Below are positions 18,480 through 28,962 of a stretch of DNA of 30,861 bases, in pieces. The position numbers were made by a program, and so were the translations under genes. The notes under the pieces were generated by a model. The model was given only the letters and a program-made list of their open reading frames with translations, was not told the origin of the DNA and did not search any database. The DNA comes from Asparagopsis taxiformis (Eukaryota; Rhodophyta; Florideophyceae; Bonnemaisoniales; Bonnemaisoniaceae). The DNA is taken from positions 1-30,861 of the forward strand of contig JALQPE010002789.1 in assembly GCA_030407315.1 (NCBI GenBank), in the 5' to 3' direction. Positions within the stretch are counted from its first letter, which is position 1; every line of letters begins with the position of its first letter.

Positions 18480-18895
18480 AATGGGCTTCGAAAAGGAGCC
18501 CAACAACGTCTTCTTGTGATCCATGGGTATAGGACTACTCTATTCTTCTCCAGGCTTCCACCATAGCCTCCTCCACCACCTCCGTTAATGGATCGAATAT
18601 CCGAACCGCACCTCAACATGCTTTTCTTCTCATCCATGGGTACTGACATCTGCGAGATGTGAGTCACATGTTCTCCAGGCTTGCACCATAGCCTCCTCCA
18701 CCACCTCCGTTAATGGCAACATGTGAGATGTCAGTACCGGACAAGTTCTCCAGGCTTCCTCCGTAGCCACCTCCTCCACCTCCGTCTGTGGGAATCAACA
18801 CAACATCACCACTGCGTCTTACCTCACATCCACATCTCTCCGGGATGAAAACGGACGGACGACATAGGGTTTGTAGACGTTTAGAATCTTGTTAG
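18480..18895 (-). pseudogene. Glycine-rich repeat ORF remnant
   Basis: Three imperfect copies of a block encode GGGGGGYGGSLEN on the minus strand: around 18752-18790, 18672-18715 and 18548-18592. The first two are in one frame ending in TGA near 18661. The third follows in a different frame. The frame opens near 18888 after a TAA and contains a Cys-rich stretch, ERCGCEVRRS. It may be a decayed small secreted or structural Gly-rich protein, or simply a tandem-duplicated CT-rich repeat. No start codon can be fixed. Confidence 0.3.
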
Positions 18896-19280
18896 AAAAA
18901 AGTAAACGAAAGAGAAGTTCTCTTTCATGGAATGATATCTCGTCCCTGTCGCAATATGTTCCATTTTCATTTTCTCGGGTTGCACACCCATCATGGGTGA
19001 TCAAGGCCTGGATCGAACCCTCCGAGGGTCTTCGATGGATAGGACAGATAGTGGAAGGCTTTTAAGCCTGTGACCAAGCGGCTATTGATTGGTTGGAGGA
19101 AGGAAATTACAGAGGAAATATAGCTGAGTACGGTGCTCGCGATAGCTGTTAGGTTAAAGTCAAATATGTTTTTCGATTATTTTTCGTACGGAAATGCCTT
19201 CGAAAAGACGATGATCGAGAGCATCGTCATGAAGGAGAGGATTCTTTCTGCTTGTTAGAATCGGTTTAGAGGAGATAGCT
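18896..19280. other. Spacer, no gene recognised
   Basis: I see no credible ORF. The minus strand near 19015 contains GGGTTCGATCC, resembling a tRNA B-box, but the flanking bases do not fold into a T-arm or cloverleaf. Confidence 0.35.
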
Positions 19281-20337
19281 AATGCATTACTGGCCAGCCC
19301 AGAACTTGTAGAATTTCGGGCAGGAAAAAATTGCAAAATTTTATCGATTTGGGCGGTCGAAAGTGCCGTACGGCACACCCCCATCTCAAAAACATGTTCA
19401 CATGTGCATGTTTTTGAGAATAGCCCAAATTTTAATTCAAATCAAGGTGTCTAATTTGGCCACAACGGCCCCAGGCACCGGCCGCCGCCCCGAGTGGGGT
19501 TGTCACTGGCTTCTGTAAGCACTAACTGTAAGGCTAAATGGCGTCGACGAAGGGTCAATTTCAGGCTCAATACGCCAGGGACAGGTCTTGGTCCTTGTTC
19601 CATCATGGTCCCGCCTCACTCTCTCACGACACAACCTGAAATGGACGTCCGGTGGATGTCCAGCTCGATTGCACTGCTGGCCAGCCCAGAAATTCTAAAA
19701 TTTCGGGCACAAAAAAATTGTAAAAAATCATCGATTTGGGCGGGTCGATTGTGCCGTACGGCACACCCCCATCTCAAAAACATGTTCACATGTGCATGTT
19801 TTTGAGAATAGCCCAAATTTTAATTCAAATCAGGGTGTCTAATTTGGCCACAACGGCCCCAGGAACCGGAGCCGCCGCCCCGAGCGGGGTCATCACTGGC
19901 TTCTGTAAGCACTAACTGTAAGGCTAAATGGCGCCGAAAGATGGGTCGATTCCAGGCTTCAAGCCTAAGTTATGCTAGGTACGCATCTTCTTCCGTGTTT
20001 CATAATGGTCCCGCCTTACTCCCTCAACACAAACACTACTCACCCATCACGTTACTCATATTCCGTGCACTTTATATTAGTAGTGATCCCGCCTGCTTAG
20101 TTACTGCAATGCGTGGATGTAGGCAGCACACGATCAACCTGAAATGGACGTCCGGTGGATGTCCAGCTCGATTGCACTGCTGGCCAGCCCAGAAATTCTA
20201 AAATTTCGGGCACAAAAAATCTTGCAAAAATCAACGATTTGGGCGGGTCGATTGTGCCGTACGGCACACCCCCATCTCAAAAACATGTTCACATGTGCAT
20301 GTTTTTGAGAATAGCCCAAATTTTAACTCAAATCAGG
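19281..20337 (+). repeat. Core repeat array upstream of the ParB-dioxygenase gene (3 copies)
   Basis: Three plus-oriented copies occur: 19281-19447 (5'-truncated), 19639-19834 and 20142-20337. The last two are 503 bases apart and belong to larger tandem units that include TCTAATTTGGCCACAACGG, a GC-rich palindrome-like CCCCGAGCGGGG, and AACACAAACACTACTCACC. Each core carries TGTGCCGTACGGCACA and the CTCAAAAACATG hairpin. The array ends about 350 bases before the ATG of the next gene. Confidence 0.9.
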
Positions 20338-20684
20338 GTGTTCCCCGGATAAAGGGGTGCTCGCAGCCGCCCCAAAAGCCGCCTAGCTTGACAGCTGTAA
20401 TTTTAACACATTACACATCAAGGACACTGCCTGCTTCACGCCACCTCGTCAGGTTTCGAGAGCCCGACTCGGGCCCGTTCCGAACGGACACTCACATCTC
20501 GATTGCCTGTCTTGCATTCCAGCGGTCACGATAGGTGTGTACCTAACAAAATTTCGGTTGTATTGTGTTATTATTTCCAGCGATTGGCGTTCACGACCAT
20601 TCTTCAAGCAACGTGAAACCTACCATCCACATCACTCGAATACGTCAACGTCAACCATCTCTTTTACTTTCCAACTCAACAATC
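20338..20684 (+). promoter_or_regulatory. Promoter and leader region of the ParB-dioxygenase gene
   Basis: This unique sequence lies between the repeat array and the ATG at 20685. The coding frame is open back to 20565, but only without an ATG. The context CAACAATCATGGCGG fits a eukaryotic start. TTATTTCCAG at about 20571-20580 could be a 3' splice site of a leader intron; no donor is assigned. Confidence 0.35.
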
Positions 20685-23600
20685 ATGGCGGATACGCATT
20701 TCAGCAGTTTGTTTTCAACGGTTTGCGGCGATCAAGTGAGCGCGTCAGCGGAGTCGCGCGGACTCAAGCGCGGCGTCGATGTCAATTTGTTTGCGGACGT
20801 GGACGGTGCGGCTGTGCATATTGGGACGGCTTCGGTGAGCACTGCTGGTGGCGATGTTGGCCTTCCGCGCACGCTGCACAACCACAAGCTGCCGGAAACC
20901 GACGAGGCCGACTACATCGTCGTGCGCAACATTGCGACTAAGGACAAGTTCAAGGACCTCCCGTTCCCGTACATGTTTGATGGCGCCGAGGGACCGCCGG
21001 AGACGATGGGTGGAGCATACGCCGCGGCGTTTTACCCTTGGGATACTCGGATGATGCGCCCCGCTGCGGAGGATGGCCCTAGCGACATTCGTACCCCTGC
21101 TGCAGCGTCAAACTTCAACGCAGCGACGAACCAGGCCAGCTCGGGACGGATGCCCAGTACCGGTCCGGCAGGCGAAATCACTGGTTCGGGGGGTACGAAG
21201 CATCCAGCACGCTCCGTCCCGGTTTCGGGAGGCACGAAGCGCCCTGCTCGCTCTGCAAGACCCTCCAGTGGAGGCACGAAGCACCCTGCTCGCTCCAACG
21301 TCACCGAAGCTACTACGCAGGACGTAACCGAAGTGGACGACGAACCGGAGGTGGCGGAAAGCATTCGTGAGCAGCAGGGGACGCAAATTACGGTGCCCAA
21401 GTTTGTGACGTCGGATTACGTCGGAGAAGGAGCGACTGTGCTGGTGAGGCAGCTAGTGGAACCGGCCGTGACCCTTCGGGATGTGAAAGAAGACCACGTG
21501 GAGGACCTGCGCAACAATATGTTGGCTGTGGGGTATGTGAGCTCTTCGCGTATCACTGTGACGGTGCTGAGGTCGCAGAACACGCATCTGCCCGCCGACA
21601 CGCGTCTGTTCCAGAATGGCAAATTCCATGCCAATGCGAACGTGACCGTGATCGACGGACTGCATCGTCTCAATGCTATGCATAGCATTGCCGATGACTT
21701 CACGCGCCTCACCCGTATGCACAGAACCAAGCTGCCACAGGACGCAAACCGCTTGCGCTGGGTTACTCAGCCTCTGGATGTGTACTACCTTCGCCGCAAG
21801 GACGACAGTGATCTTCAGCCTCATGAGATCATCCACAAGAGTGCAGAGTCGAACCATACGACTGGGACGCAACTGACGGAGCGCTCCCTGGTTCGAATCT
21901 TGTCGTCCATCCAGCAGTTCATCCGTACGATTGCTGTTGCAAATAACGTGGAAAACGCTGGCGACTTGCGTGAGTCTGATGTCATCCGAACATTGTTCGA
22001 GGCGCAGTTCATGGGGATGATGAATTCAACGAACACGGCCCGGCGGTGGACGCGTTTGGCTATAGCAACGCTGAAGCATCCTGTTCTCGACGAAGTGTTG
22101 CGTGAGCTGAACAATTCCGAGCGCCGCAACGAGATTGGGATAACGCACCTGGACCACAAGATAGTGCGCGAGTTGCTGGAAGAAAACTTTGTCTTCGTCT
22201 TGCGTGGTCTTTCGGAGTACTTGAACCCTGCTCATGGTGGACGTCCGGATGGACGCTTTGACGTGAACGACTTCTATACATACGTCCGTCGCGTGACTGC
22301 AATAGCAAATTCTCTGTACGCTGCGTATGGGCGCCCAAAGAGTATTATGCGCAAGTCATTTCTGAGCACAGAGATGGCAATTGGGTCGGTTAAGCAGCCG
22401 AAGGAGTTGCAATGGCATCTCACCAATGCCATTGCAATGTATAGAGGGGACGACCGGAGCAGTGAGGTTCGAATGCGACGGAGAACCACGCGTTTACAGG
22501 ATTTGGAAACGAACTTGAAAGAGTTTTTCAATCCGACATTGAAGAAGAAGACTAAGGCTCGACGCAAACGCCGCCCTTCTGCTGCCAATGTGAGACTCAC
22601 TCACAAGAAGCAGCGGAATGTCGAACATGAGCCTGCTTCGCATGGCATCCGCCGCCGTTCACAGCGACTTCGCTCGACGGGGAGCACACGCCTCGAGGAA
22701 GAAGAGCCGGTTGTGGTACAACAATCCGCCGGGGAAGAAGAGCAGGCCGTTGTTGATAAACCCACCGATCAACAACAAGCCACTGCTTCCGGTGATGAGG
22801 TTGACGAAGACTCCGCCCGTTCCCCCGATTCTGCCGTTGAGATTGTCCCCCAAGATAACCAACGTGCTGGTGCGACTCCCTCCAACCAAGAATCTGTCCA
22901 TACCGCTTCGGACGAGGAAGACAAACAGGGTGCAGACGTGGGCCAAGTCGAAAGCAAGGGGGTCCGCGAAGTGACAATTACATTCACTGTTCCGGAAGGA
23001 GTGGAAGTCGATGAAGACGGTTACATCGTTCGTGACTCTCCTTCTGAACACGACCTCCTGTTCGACGACCGGATGCCATCTCTTCCCGACGATTTCGAAG
23101 TCAAAGACCGAGCTGAAGGGCATCATCTGGCGCAGCGTCCCGCGGACGTCATCGCATCGGTGAGGGTTGGCTGTCTGCCCCCGATTGAGCTCAGGTTGTT
23201 ATTGGAGAGTGTGGAAATCGATGAGGAGGGCAGAGAGGTGAGGTATTTGAAACAAGTGGCGATGGACCCTGTGTTTGAGGGGCTGCATATTCCGGAACAA
23301 CATCGGGCTCGTCATCTTGTTTTCGAGATCGACACCATCTATCCGATGTTTTTCGCAGCGTGGAAGATGGCTGCCAAGGCGATGTGTGAGCCTACATCGA
23401 CGTTTCTACCCTCGAGGCTGGACTTCGCCCAGGTTGCGCGAATGTCTACAAGCTGGAAGGATTCGTATGAGGCCGGCACTGGTATGGCGTACTTCCACAA
23501 TTGCCGAACGGAAATCAACGAGCGAGGGTATACGGTGATGCACAATTTCGCGGATGTAAGCTACCTCGATGCGTCGGACAAGTTCCCATTTGACTTGGGT

Positions 23601-24545
23601 CTCATGGAAGAAATTCCTAACCAGGAATTGTTTCGGTACTTTTTGGGAACGTGGGAGGGGGAGGAGGTGCACAAGGACCCTGGGAACCGGCAGCTGTGGA
23701 GTCCCATTGTCAATACTGGGGACGATGAAACAGATGAGAAGAACCGGAATGAGGGGAGGGCTCGCTTCACGTCTACGCGCCACTGCCTGGTTGACTATGC
23801 CGAGAACGATGAGACGCATATCGACCGGTTCAAGTTTGTGACGCGGCGAGCCCTGCTGGATGTGTGGTTGGGAATCCTTGTCCGGCTGATAGGGCTGGAG
23901 GAGTGCGGTTTACCGGGAGAAAAACTTGTCATGCCGGCATCTGGGGGACGGTTTTTGATAACGGGAAAGGGGTGTCCTCGGCAGGTCCCACACAATGATT
24001 TCCCTGTTCCTCCTCGCGACCGCAAAGATCAACTTCCGGGTTACTTTGTTATTGCCAACGGAGATGACCCATTCCCTATCTGGGTGTGTCCAGGGTCCCA
24101 CAAGTACGTCTTTTCCAAAGCGCTGGAATTAGATATGTACGCCAAGACGATGAAGCTGAAGAAGGTAATCGTTCCGCCACGTTCAGTCTTCATCGGTCAC
24201 GGCCATGTACAACATGCCGGGGCAGGGCATGTCGACAGAGTTGTGTCACACACGACAACGAGGTATCACACGTATTTCAGGAATGCGTCGTATCCGATTC
24301 CCGACAATGTTTCGTTTGGTTTCATCAGGCGGTTGGGATTCGAAGAAGAAGTAATCGCCAATGCTCCGCGCCGGTCTGCCAGGCAAAGTCAACCGGCACC
24401 TGTCAATGTTCGCCACAAGACAGTTGTTCCCATCCCGGTCAAGAAAGATCGTAGGCCGAAGACAGGGCAGCTCGGAATCATGCGGATGAAGACGACAGAA
24501 GCTCCCAAGAAGAGAACCCTCACACCGGTCAAAAATTCATCTTGA
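20685..24545 (+). CDS. Fusion of ParB-like domain with 2OG-Fe(II) dioxygenase
   Basis: This intact 1286-residue ORF starts at MADTHFSSLF and ends in TGA. Residues about 168-210 contain three GGTK(H/R)PARS repeats. A ParB-like domain begins at about 260 (VTLRDVKEDHVEDLRNNM) with the box VIDGLHRLNAM at D324-M332, and then AESNHTT; a similar order occurs in the small ORF at 2570-3112. A helical region follows to about 600, then a basic nuclear-signal cluster (KKKTKARRKRRPS) at about 620-635 and an acidic linker. The C-terminal dioxygenase shows the Fe(II) triad HND (H1103, D1105) and H1177 (VQHAGAG) and a 2-oxoglutarate-binding Arg candidate R1193, in a phytanoyl-CoA-dioxygenase-like arrangement; GSHKYVF precedes the distal His. 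Members hydroxylate or demethylate with O2 and 2-oxoglutarate; the substrate is unknown. Fusion to a DNA-binding domain and the neighbouring methyltransferase suggest DNA or chromatin (inference). Repeat arrays flank it in direct orientation. Confidence 0.85.
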   Translation: MADTHFSSLFSTVCGDQVSASAESRGLKRGVDVNLFADVDGAAVHIGTASVSTAGGDVGLPRTLHNHKLPETDEADYIVVRNIATKDKFKDLPFPYMFDGAEGPPETMGGAYAAAFYPWDTRMMRPAAEDGPSDIRTPAAASNFNAATNQASSGRMPSTGPAGEITGSGGTKHPARSVPVSGGTKRPARSARPSSGGTKHPARSNVTEATTQDVTEVDDEPEVAESIREQQGTQITVPKFVTSDYVGEGATVLVRQLVEPAVTLRDVKEDHVEDLRNNMLAVGYVSSSRITVTVLRSQNTHLPADTRLFQNGKFHANANVTVIDGLHRLNAMHSIADDFTRLTRMHRTKLPQDANRLRWVTQPLDVYYLRRKDDSDLQPHEIIHKSAESNHTTGTQLTERSLVRILSSIQQFIRTIAVANNVENAGDLRESDVIRTLFEAQFMGMMNSTNTARRWTRLAIATLKHPVLDEVLRELNNSERRNEIGITHLDHKIVRELLEENFVFVLRGLSEYLNPAHGGRPDGRFDVNDFYTYVRRVTAIANSLYAAYGRPKSIMRKSFLSTEMAIGSVKQPKELQWHLTNAIAMYRGDDRSSEVRMRRRTTRLQDLETNLKEFFNPTLKKKTKARRKRRPSAANVRLTHKKQRNVEHEPASHGIRRRSQRLRSTGSTRLEEEEPVVVQQSAGEEEQAVVDKPTDQQQATASGDEVDEDSARSPDSAVEIVPQDNQRAGATPSNQESVHTASDEEDKQGADVGQVESKGVREVTITFTVPEGVEVDEDGYIVRDSPSEHDLLFDDRMPSLPDDFEVKDRAEGHHLAQRPADVIASVRVGCLPPIELRLLLESVEIDEEGREVRYLKQVAMDPVFEGLHIPEQHRARHLVFEIDTIYPMFFAAWKMAAKAMCEPTSTFLPSRLDFAQVARMSTSWKDSYEAGTGMAYFHNCRTEINERGYTVMHNFADVSYLDASDKFPFDLGLMEEIPNQELFRYFLGTWEGEEVHKDPGNRQLWSPIVNTGDDETDEKNRNEGRARFTSTRHCLVDYAENDETHIDRFKFVTRRALLDVWLGILVRLIGLEECGLPGEKLVMPASGGRFLITGKGCPRQVPHNDFPVPPRDRKDQLPGYFVIANGDDPFPIWVCPGSHKYVFSKALELDMYAKTMKLKKVIVPPRSVFIGHGHVQHAGAGHVDRVVSHTTTRYHTYFRNASYPIPDNVSFGFIRRLGFEEEVIANAPRRSARQSQPAPVNVRHKTVVPIPVKKDRRPKTGQLGIMRMKTTEAPKKRTLTPVKNSS

Positions 24546-24919
24546 GCTATTCAACTCCACGGTTGCCGATAACGCCTATTCTGCCGGGAGATCCTGAATA
24601 TATGAGGACGAAGAGGAAGAACAATTTTCCGACGGCTAGATAGCTTAACAACTACTACTTTGGTAAACAATTATCGAGAATATAATCATCTCCTTTATCA
24701 CTTCAATCTATGAACCTACTATAATGTACTTCCGTTCCATGCTTTCAAACTAGATTGTCCATTCCCTCGTGGGTTGGAGCATGATTTCCAGGACGATTCC
24801 CTCACATCTCTAGACTCGATGGTCTATGGTAGAAATAGCAGAACAATTGGGTTTGTACGTGCTTCATCGCCTACTTGCTTCCGGTAATGTGTGGACGTGC
24901 ACGATACACGATCAACCTG
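24546..24919. other. Spacer and 3' end of the ParB-dioxygenase gene
   Basis: AT-rich sequence downstream of the stop. It contains no ORF or repeat until the next core repeat. It should hold the polyadenylation site, but I see no AATAAA that I can assign. Confidence 0.35.
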
Positions 24920-27331
24920 AAATGGACGTCCGGTGGATGTCCAGCTCAGATGCATTGCTGGCCAGCCCAGAAATTCTACAATTTCGGGCACAAAAAAATA
25001 TTGCAAAAAACATCGATTTGGGCGGTCGATTGTGCCGTACGGCACACCCCCATCTCAAAAACATGTTCACATGTGCATGTTTTTGAGAATAGCCCAAATT
25101 TTAATTCTAATCAAGGTGTCTAATTTGGCCACAACGGCCCCAGGAACCGGCCGCCGCCCCGAGTGGGGCCATCACTGGCTTCTGTAAGCACTAACTGTAA
25201 GCCAAAATCGCGTCTTACGAAGGTTCGATTCCAGGCTTGAAGCCTAAGTTATGCTTGGGTGACATCTTCTTCCCTGTTTCATCATGGTCCCGCCTTACTC
25301 CCTCAACACAAACACTACTCACCTATCACGTTACTCATATTCCGTGTACTTTGTATTAGTAGTGAACCCGCTGGCTTAGTTTCTGCAATGCGTGGATGTA
25401 GGCAGCACACGACCAACCTGAAATGGACGTCCGGTGGATGTCCAGCTCAGATGCATTGCTGGCCAGCCCAGAAATTCTACAATTTCGGGCACAAAAAAAT
25501 ATTGCAAAAAACATCGATTTCAGCGGGTGGATTGTGCCGTACGGCACACCCCCATCTCAAAAACATGTTCACATGTGCATGTTTTTGAGAATAGCCCAAA
25601 TTTTAATTCAAATCAAGGTGTCTAATTTGGCCACAACGGCCCCAGGAACCGGCCGCCGCCCCGAGTGGGGCCATCACTGGCTTCTGTAAGCACTAACTGT
25701 AAGCCAAAATCGCGTCTTACGAAGGTTCGATTCCAGGCTTGAAGCCTAAGTTATGCTTGGGTGACATCTTCTTCCTGTTTCATCATGGTCCCGCCTTACT
25801 CCTCAACACAAACACTACTCACCTATCACGTTACTCATATTCCGTGTACTTTGTATTAGTAGTGAACCCGCTGGCTTAGTTTCTGCAATGCGTGGATGTA
25901 GGCAGCACACGACCAACCTGAAATGGACGTCCGGTGGATGTCCAGCTCAGATGCATTGCTGGCCAGCCCAGAAATTCTACAATTTCGGGCACAAAAAATA
26001 TTGCAAAAAACATCGATTTCAGCGGGTGATTGTGCCGTACGGCACACCCCCATCTCAAAAACATGTTCACATGTGCATGTTTTTGAGAATAGCCCAAATT
26101 TTAATTCAAATCAAGGTGTCTAATTTGGCCACAACGGCCCCAGGAACCGGCCGCCGCCCCGAGTGGGGCCATCACTGGCTTCTGTAAGCACTAACTGTAA
26201 GCCAAAATCGCGTCTGACGAAGGGTCAATTCAGGCTCAATACGCCAGGGACAGGTCTTGGTCCTTGTTCCATCATGGTCCCGCCTCACTCTCTCACGACC
26301 AACCTGAAATGGACGTCCGGTGGATGTCCAGCTCGATTGCACTGCTGGCCAGCCCAGAAATTCTAAAATTTCGGGCACAAAAAATTGTAAAAAATCAACG
26401 ATTTGGGCGGTCGATTGTGCCGTACGGCACACCCCCATCTCAAAAACATGTTCACATGTGCATGTTTTTGAGAATAGCCCAAATTTTAATTCAAATCAGG
26501 GCGTCTAATTTGGCCACAACGGCCCCAGGAACCGAGCCGCCGCCCCGAGCGGGGTCATCACTGGCTTCTGTAAGCACTAACTGTGAGGCTAAATGGCGCC
26601 GAAAGATGGGTCGATTCCAGGCTTCAAGCCTAAGTTATGCTAGGTACGCATCTTCTTCCGTGTTTCATAATGGTCCCGCCTTACTCCCTCAACACAAACA
26701 CTACTCACCTATCACGTTACTCATATTCCGTGTACTTTGTATTAGTAGTGAACCCGCTGGCTTAGTTTCTGCAATGCGTGGATGTAGGCAGCACACGACC
26801 AACCTGAAATGGACGTCCGGTGGATGTCCAGCTCAGATGCACTGCTGGCCAGCCCAGAAATTCTACAATTTCGGGCACAAAAAAATTTGCAAAAAACATC
26901 GATTTGGGCGGTCGATTGTGCCGTACGGCACACCCCCATCTCAAAAACATGTTCACATGTGCATGTTTTTGAGAATAGCCCAAATTTTAATTCAAATCAG
27001 GGTGTCTAATTTGGCCACAACGGCCCCAGGAACCGACCGCCGGCCCCGATCGGGGGCTATCACTGGCGTCTGTAAGCACCAACTGTAAGCCGGAGCCGGC
27101 TGCCGCCCCGATCGGGGCTATCACTGGCTTCTATTAGCACCAACTGTAAGCCAAAATCGCGTCTCACGAAGGGTCGATTTCAGGCTCAACACGTCAGGGA
27201 AAGGTCTTGGTCCTTGTTTCATCATGGTCCCGCCCCACCCTCTCGCGACCAACCTGAAATGGACGTCCGGTGGATGTCCAGCTCGATTGCATTGCTGGCC
27301 AGCCCAGAAATTCTAAAATTTCCGAAAAATC
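24920..27331 (+). repeat. Core repeat array downstream of the ParB-dioxygenase gene (6 copies)
   Basis: Copies start at 24920, 25421, 25921, 26307, 26807 and 27257, giving spacings of 501, 500, 386, 500 and 450 bases; the last is truncated at about 27331. In copy 24920 the small hairpin is 24970-24985, the palindrome TGTGCCGTACGGCACA is 25031-25046, and the large hairpin is 25054-25087 (12-bp CTCAAAAACATG arms, with CACATGTG in the loop). The intervening 300 bases repeat too, including GGTTCGATTCC in some units. Around 27040-27150 a shorter block with CCCCGATCGGGG is duplicated. ORFs crossing the array are mirror or shadow readings of the repeat. Confidence 0.93.
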
Positions 27332-28660
27332 AATTTGGTGGCCCAGCATCTCCTGTGCCGAAATTCCCGCACTCAGTTCTGATATACGTCTAGACGTGTT
27401 TCCCACTTGTACGCATCAGGGAAGGCGTCACGGAAGGTTGACACTACGCTACTTGTGTACCGCGTCGTCTGAAATAGCGAGTAGTGTTTGTTGTATAGTT
27501 GTGGAGTATGCGTCTAGTGGTTTGTAAAGCTTGCAGAACGGGATAGGGATGTGGGTGGCCCTATTTTATGAATACATGAGTACCAATATTCAGGGTTGAC
27601 AAAGCGGAAAGGCATAGGCTCATACATGTTTGAGATTGCATAGTAGAGAAAATATTTTCATCGAAATTTACATGGAGCTGATGGAGGTTTTAAGGATGAG
27701 GTATGAGAGGAAGAAAATTCTTCTGTGGTATGAGGATGTGTTCTGTGGGGGGATGGAATCTTGGGATGGTACAGGGGAGGTGGAAATGTACGGAGTGCGG
27801 GTTTAGAATGGATTGTGATTCGGAGAGGAGTGCCGACAAGCATATTATGGGGATTGGGGAGACGCTGCGGGGTGTTGGGGTAGTGAGGGCGGAGGAGGTG
27901 TTTAGGTGGGACCGTAGGAGGGTGCGGTTGAAGGCGCCGAGAGGAGGGGTTTTTAGGAAAGTGAGGAGAAAGAAGGGGAGGGGGTGGCGTCTGTTCTGGC
28001 TGTGGTGAGTGGGGATGTGATGGAGAAGAAGGGGGTTATTGTATTTGGGGAGGGAGGGGAGTGGGAGGAAGGGTGCGAAGTGGGGGGTTGATATGTGTTT
28101 CAGAGCGGGGAGGTTTCTGGGATACGGCGGGGGAGCCACCCCGCAGTGCGGGAGCGTGGGCCGGTGGTGGTGGTGTATACGGTATCGAAGATGCGGATGG
28201 CGTGGGGGCATGGAGCAGCTGAGGGAGGGAGGGGTGGAGCAGGTCGGGTACGGGATGGGAGTGAGAGGTTTTGGAAGAGTAAGCTGCAGGGGAAGTTTGT
28301 GTAGAGGGCGAAGGAGAGGGGTTGAGGGTAGAGGAGAGAGGGTACTGAAGAACAATACGTTTCAAAGGTGATGGGGGAGAGCATGGTCGAGGAGATAGGG
28401 GGTGTTTTGCCCTATTCTGAGGTAGTATGAGGACTGGTTATACGAAATCTGTACGGTAGAGCAGAAAAGTAGGTATGGAATGGAGGTGTGCACCGTGGAA
28501 GCGGGGATAGGTATCTGAAAATGCGTGCTAGAGTGGTATTGGGGGTGTTTGAGGTACAGTACGGGGGAGGTGAGCACCAACAGGAAGGGGGTGTGAGCGA
28601 GAGGATGAAAAATTAAAGACGAAATTGGAGTCGACCGACAAGGAAAAATAGAGTGGTCGC
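27332..28660. other. G-rich region with weak ORFs
   Basis: From about 27660 the plus strand is strongly purine- and G-rich, like the inner part of the right terminal repeat. A plus frame 27703-28008 starts with ATG and contains WKCTECGFRMDCDSERSADK, a possible partial zinc finger, and then an Arg-rich end. A minus frame 28355-27690 is Pro/His/Ser-rich and looks like the complement of low-complexity DNA. I do not call either a gene with confidence. A G-quadruplex-like run lies at 28047-28065. From 27332 to 27660 nothing is recognised. Confidence 0.35.
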
Positions 28661-28962
28661 CGTGATGGATGCGGACATCCATGTCGAGCACGGCGGCAGA
28701 AATTTCTGGGGTCGAAATTTTTGAATTTCTGAACCGGCGCCCGTCCTAGGTGGACATAGACATGGCGGAAGTCCATCCCGAGGGGGACATCCGTGGTACT
28801 AGAAACAATGAATGTCGCCCTAGTAATACTAGACGTACTAGACCGCATGGACGTCCGGTTCTAGGCGGACATCCAAAAACTGGAGAACATGGACGTCCGC
28901 CTAGTAATACTAGGTGTACTAGAGGTTGTGGACGTCCGCGTCCATTTCCGAGAACACAGACG
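28661..28962. repeat. Cluster of GGACGTCC/GGACATCC and CTAGTAATACTAG motifs
   Basis: This inner subterminal zone is packed with GGACGTCC and GGACATCC words and the palindrome CTAGTAATACTAG. It includes a second copy of the element's end sequence (TGTGTTCTCGGAAATGGACG, read on the minus strand from 28958). The same words occur in both outer ends and in the core repeats. Likely protein-binding sites, for example for the transposase (inference). Confidence 0.65.

Noticed and set aside
18990..19080. Possible tRNA gene on the minus strand (B-box-like GGGTTCGATCC)
   Set aside because: The bases around it do not form a T-arm, and no acceptor or anticodon stem can be drawn.
21032..23126. Minus-strand ORFs within the ParB-dioxygenase gene
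   Set aside because: Shadows of the high-GC third-position coding sequence on the plus strand; no domains.
24826..27088. Long overlapping ORFs on both strands of the repeat arrays, including one of 274 codons
   Set aside because: They are readings through the tandem core repeat; the same peptide recurs in every frame and orientation because of the repeat, not because of a gene.
19281..27331. CRISPR-like array of regularly spaced repeats
   Set aside because: Unit length is about 500 bases, the intervening sequence is itself repeated, there are no cas genes and the context is eukaryotic.
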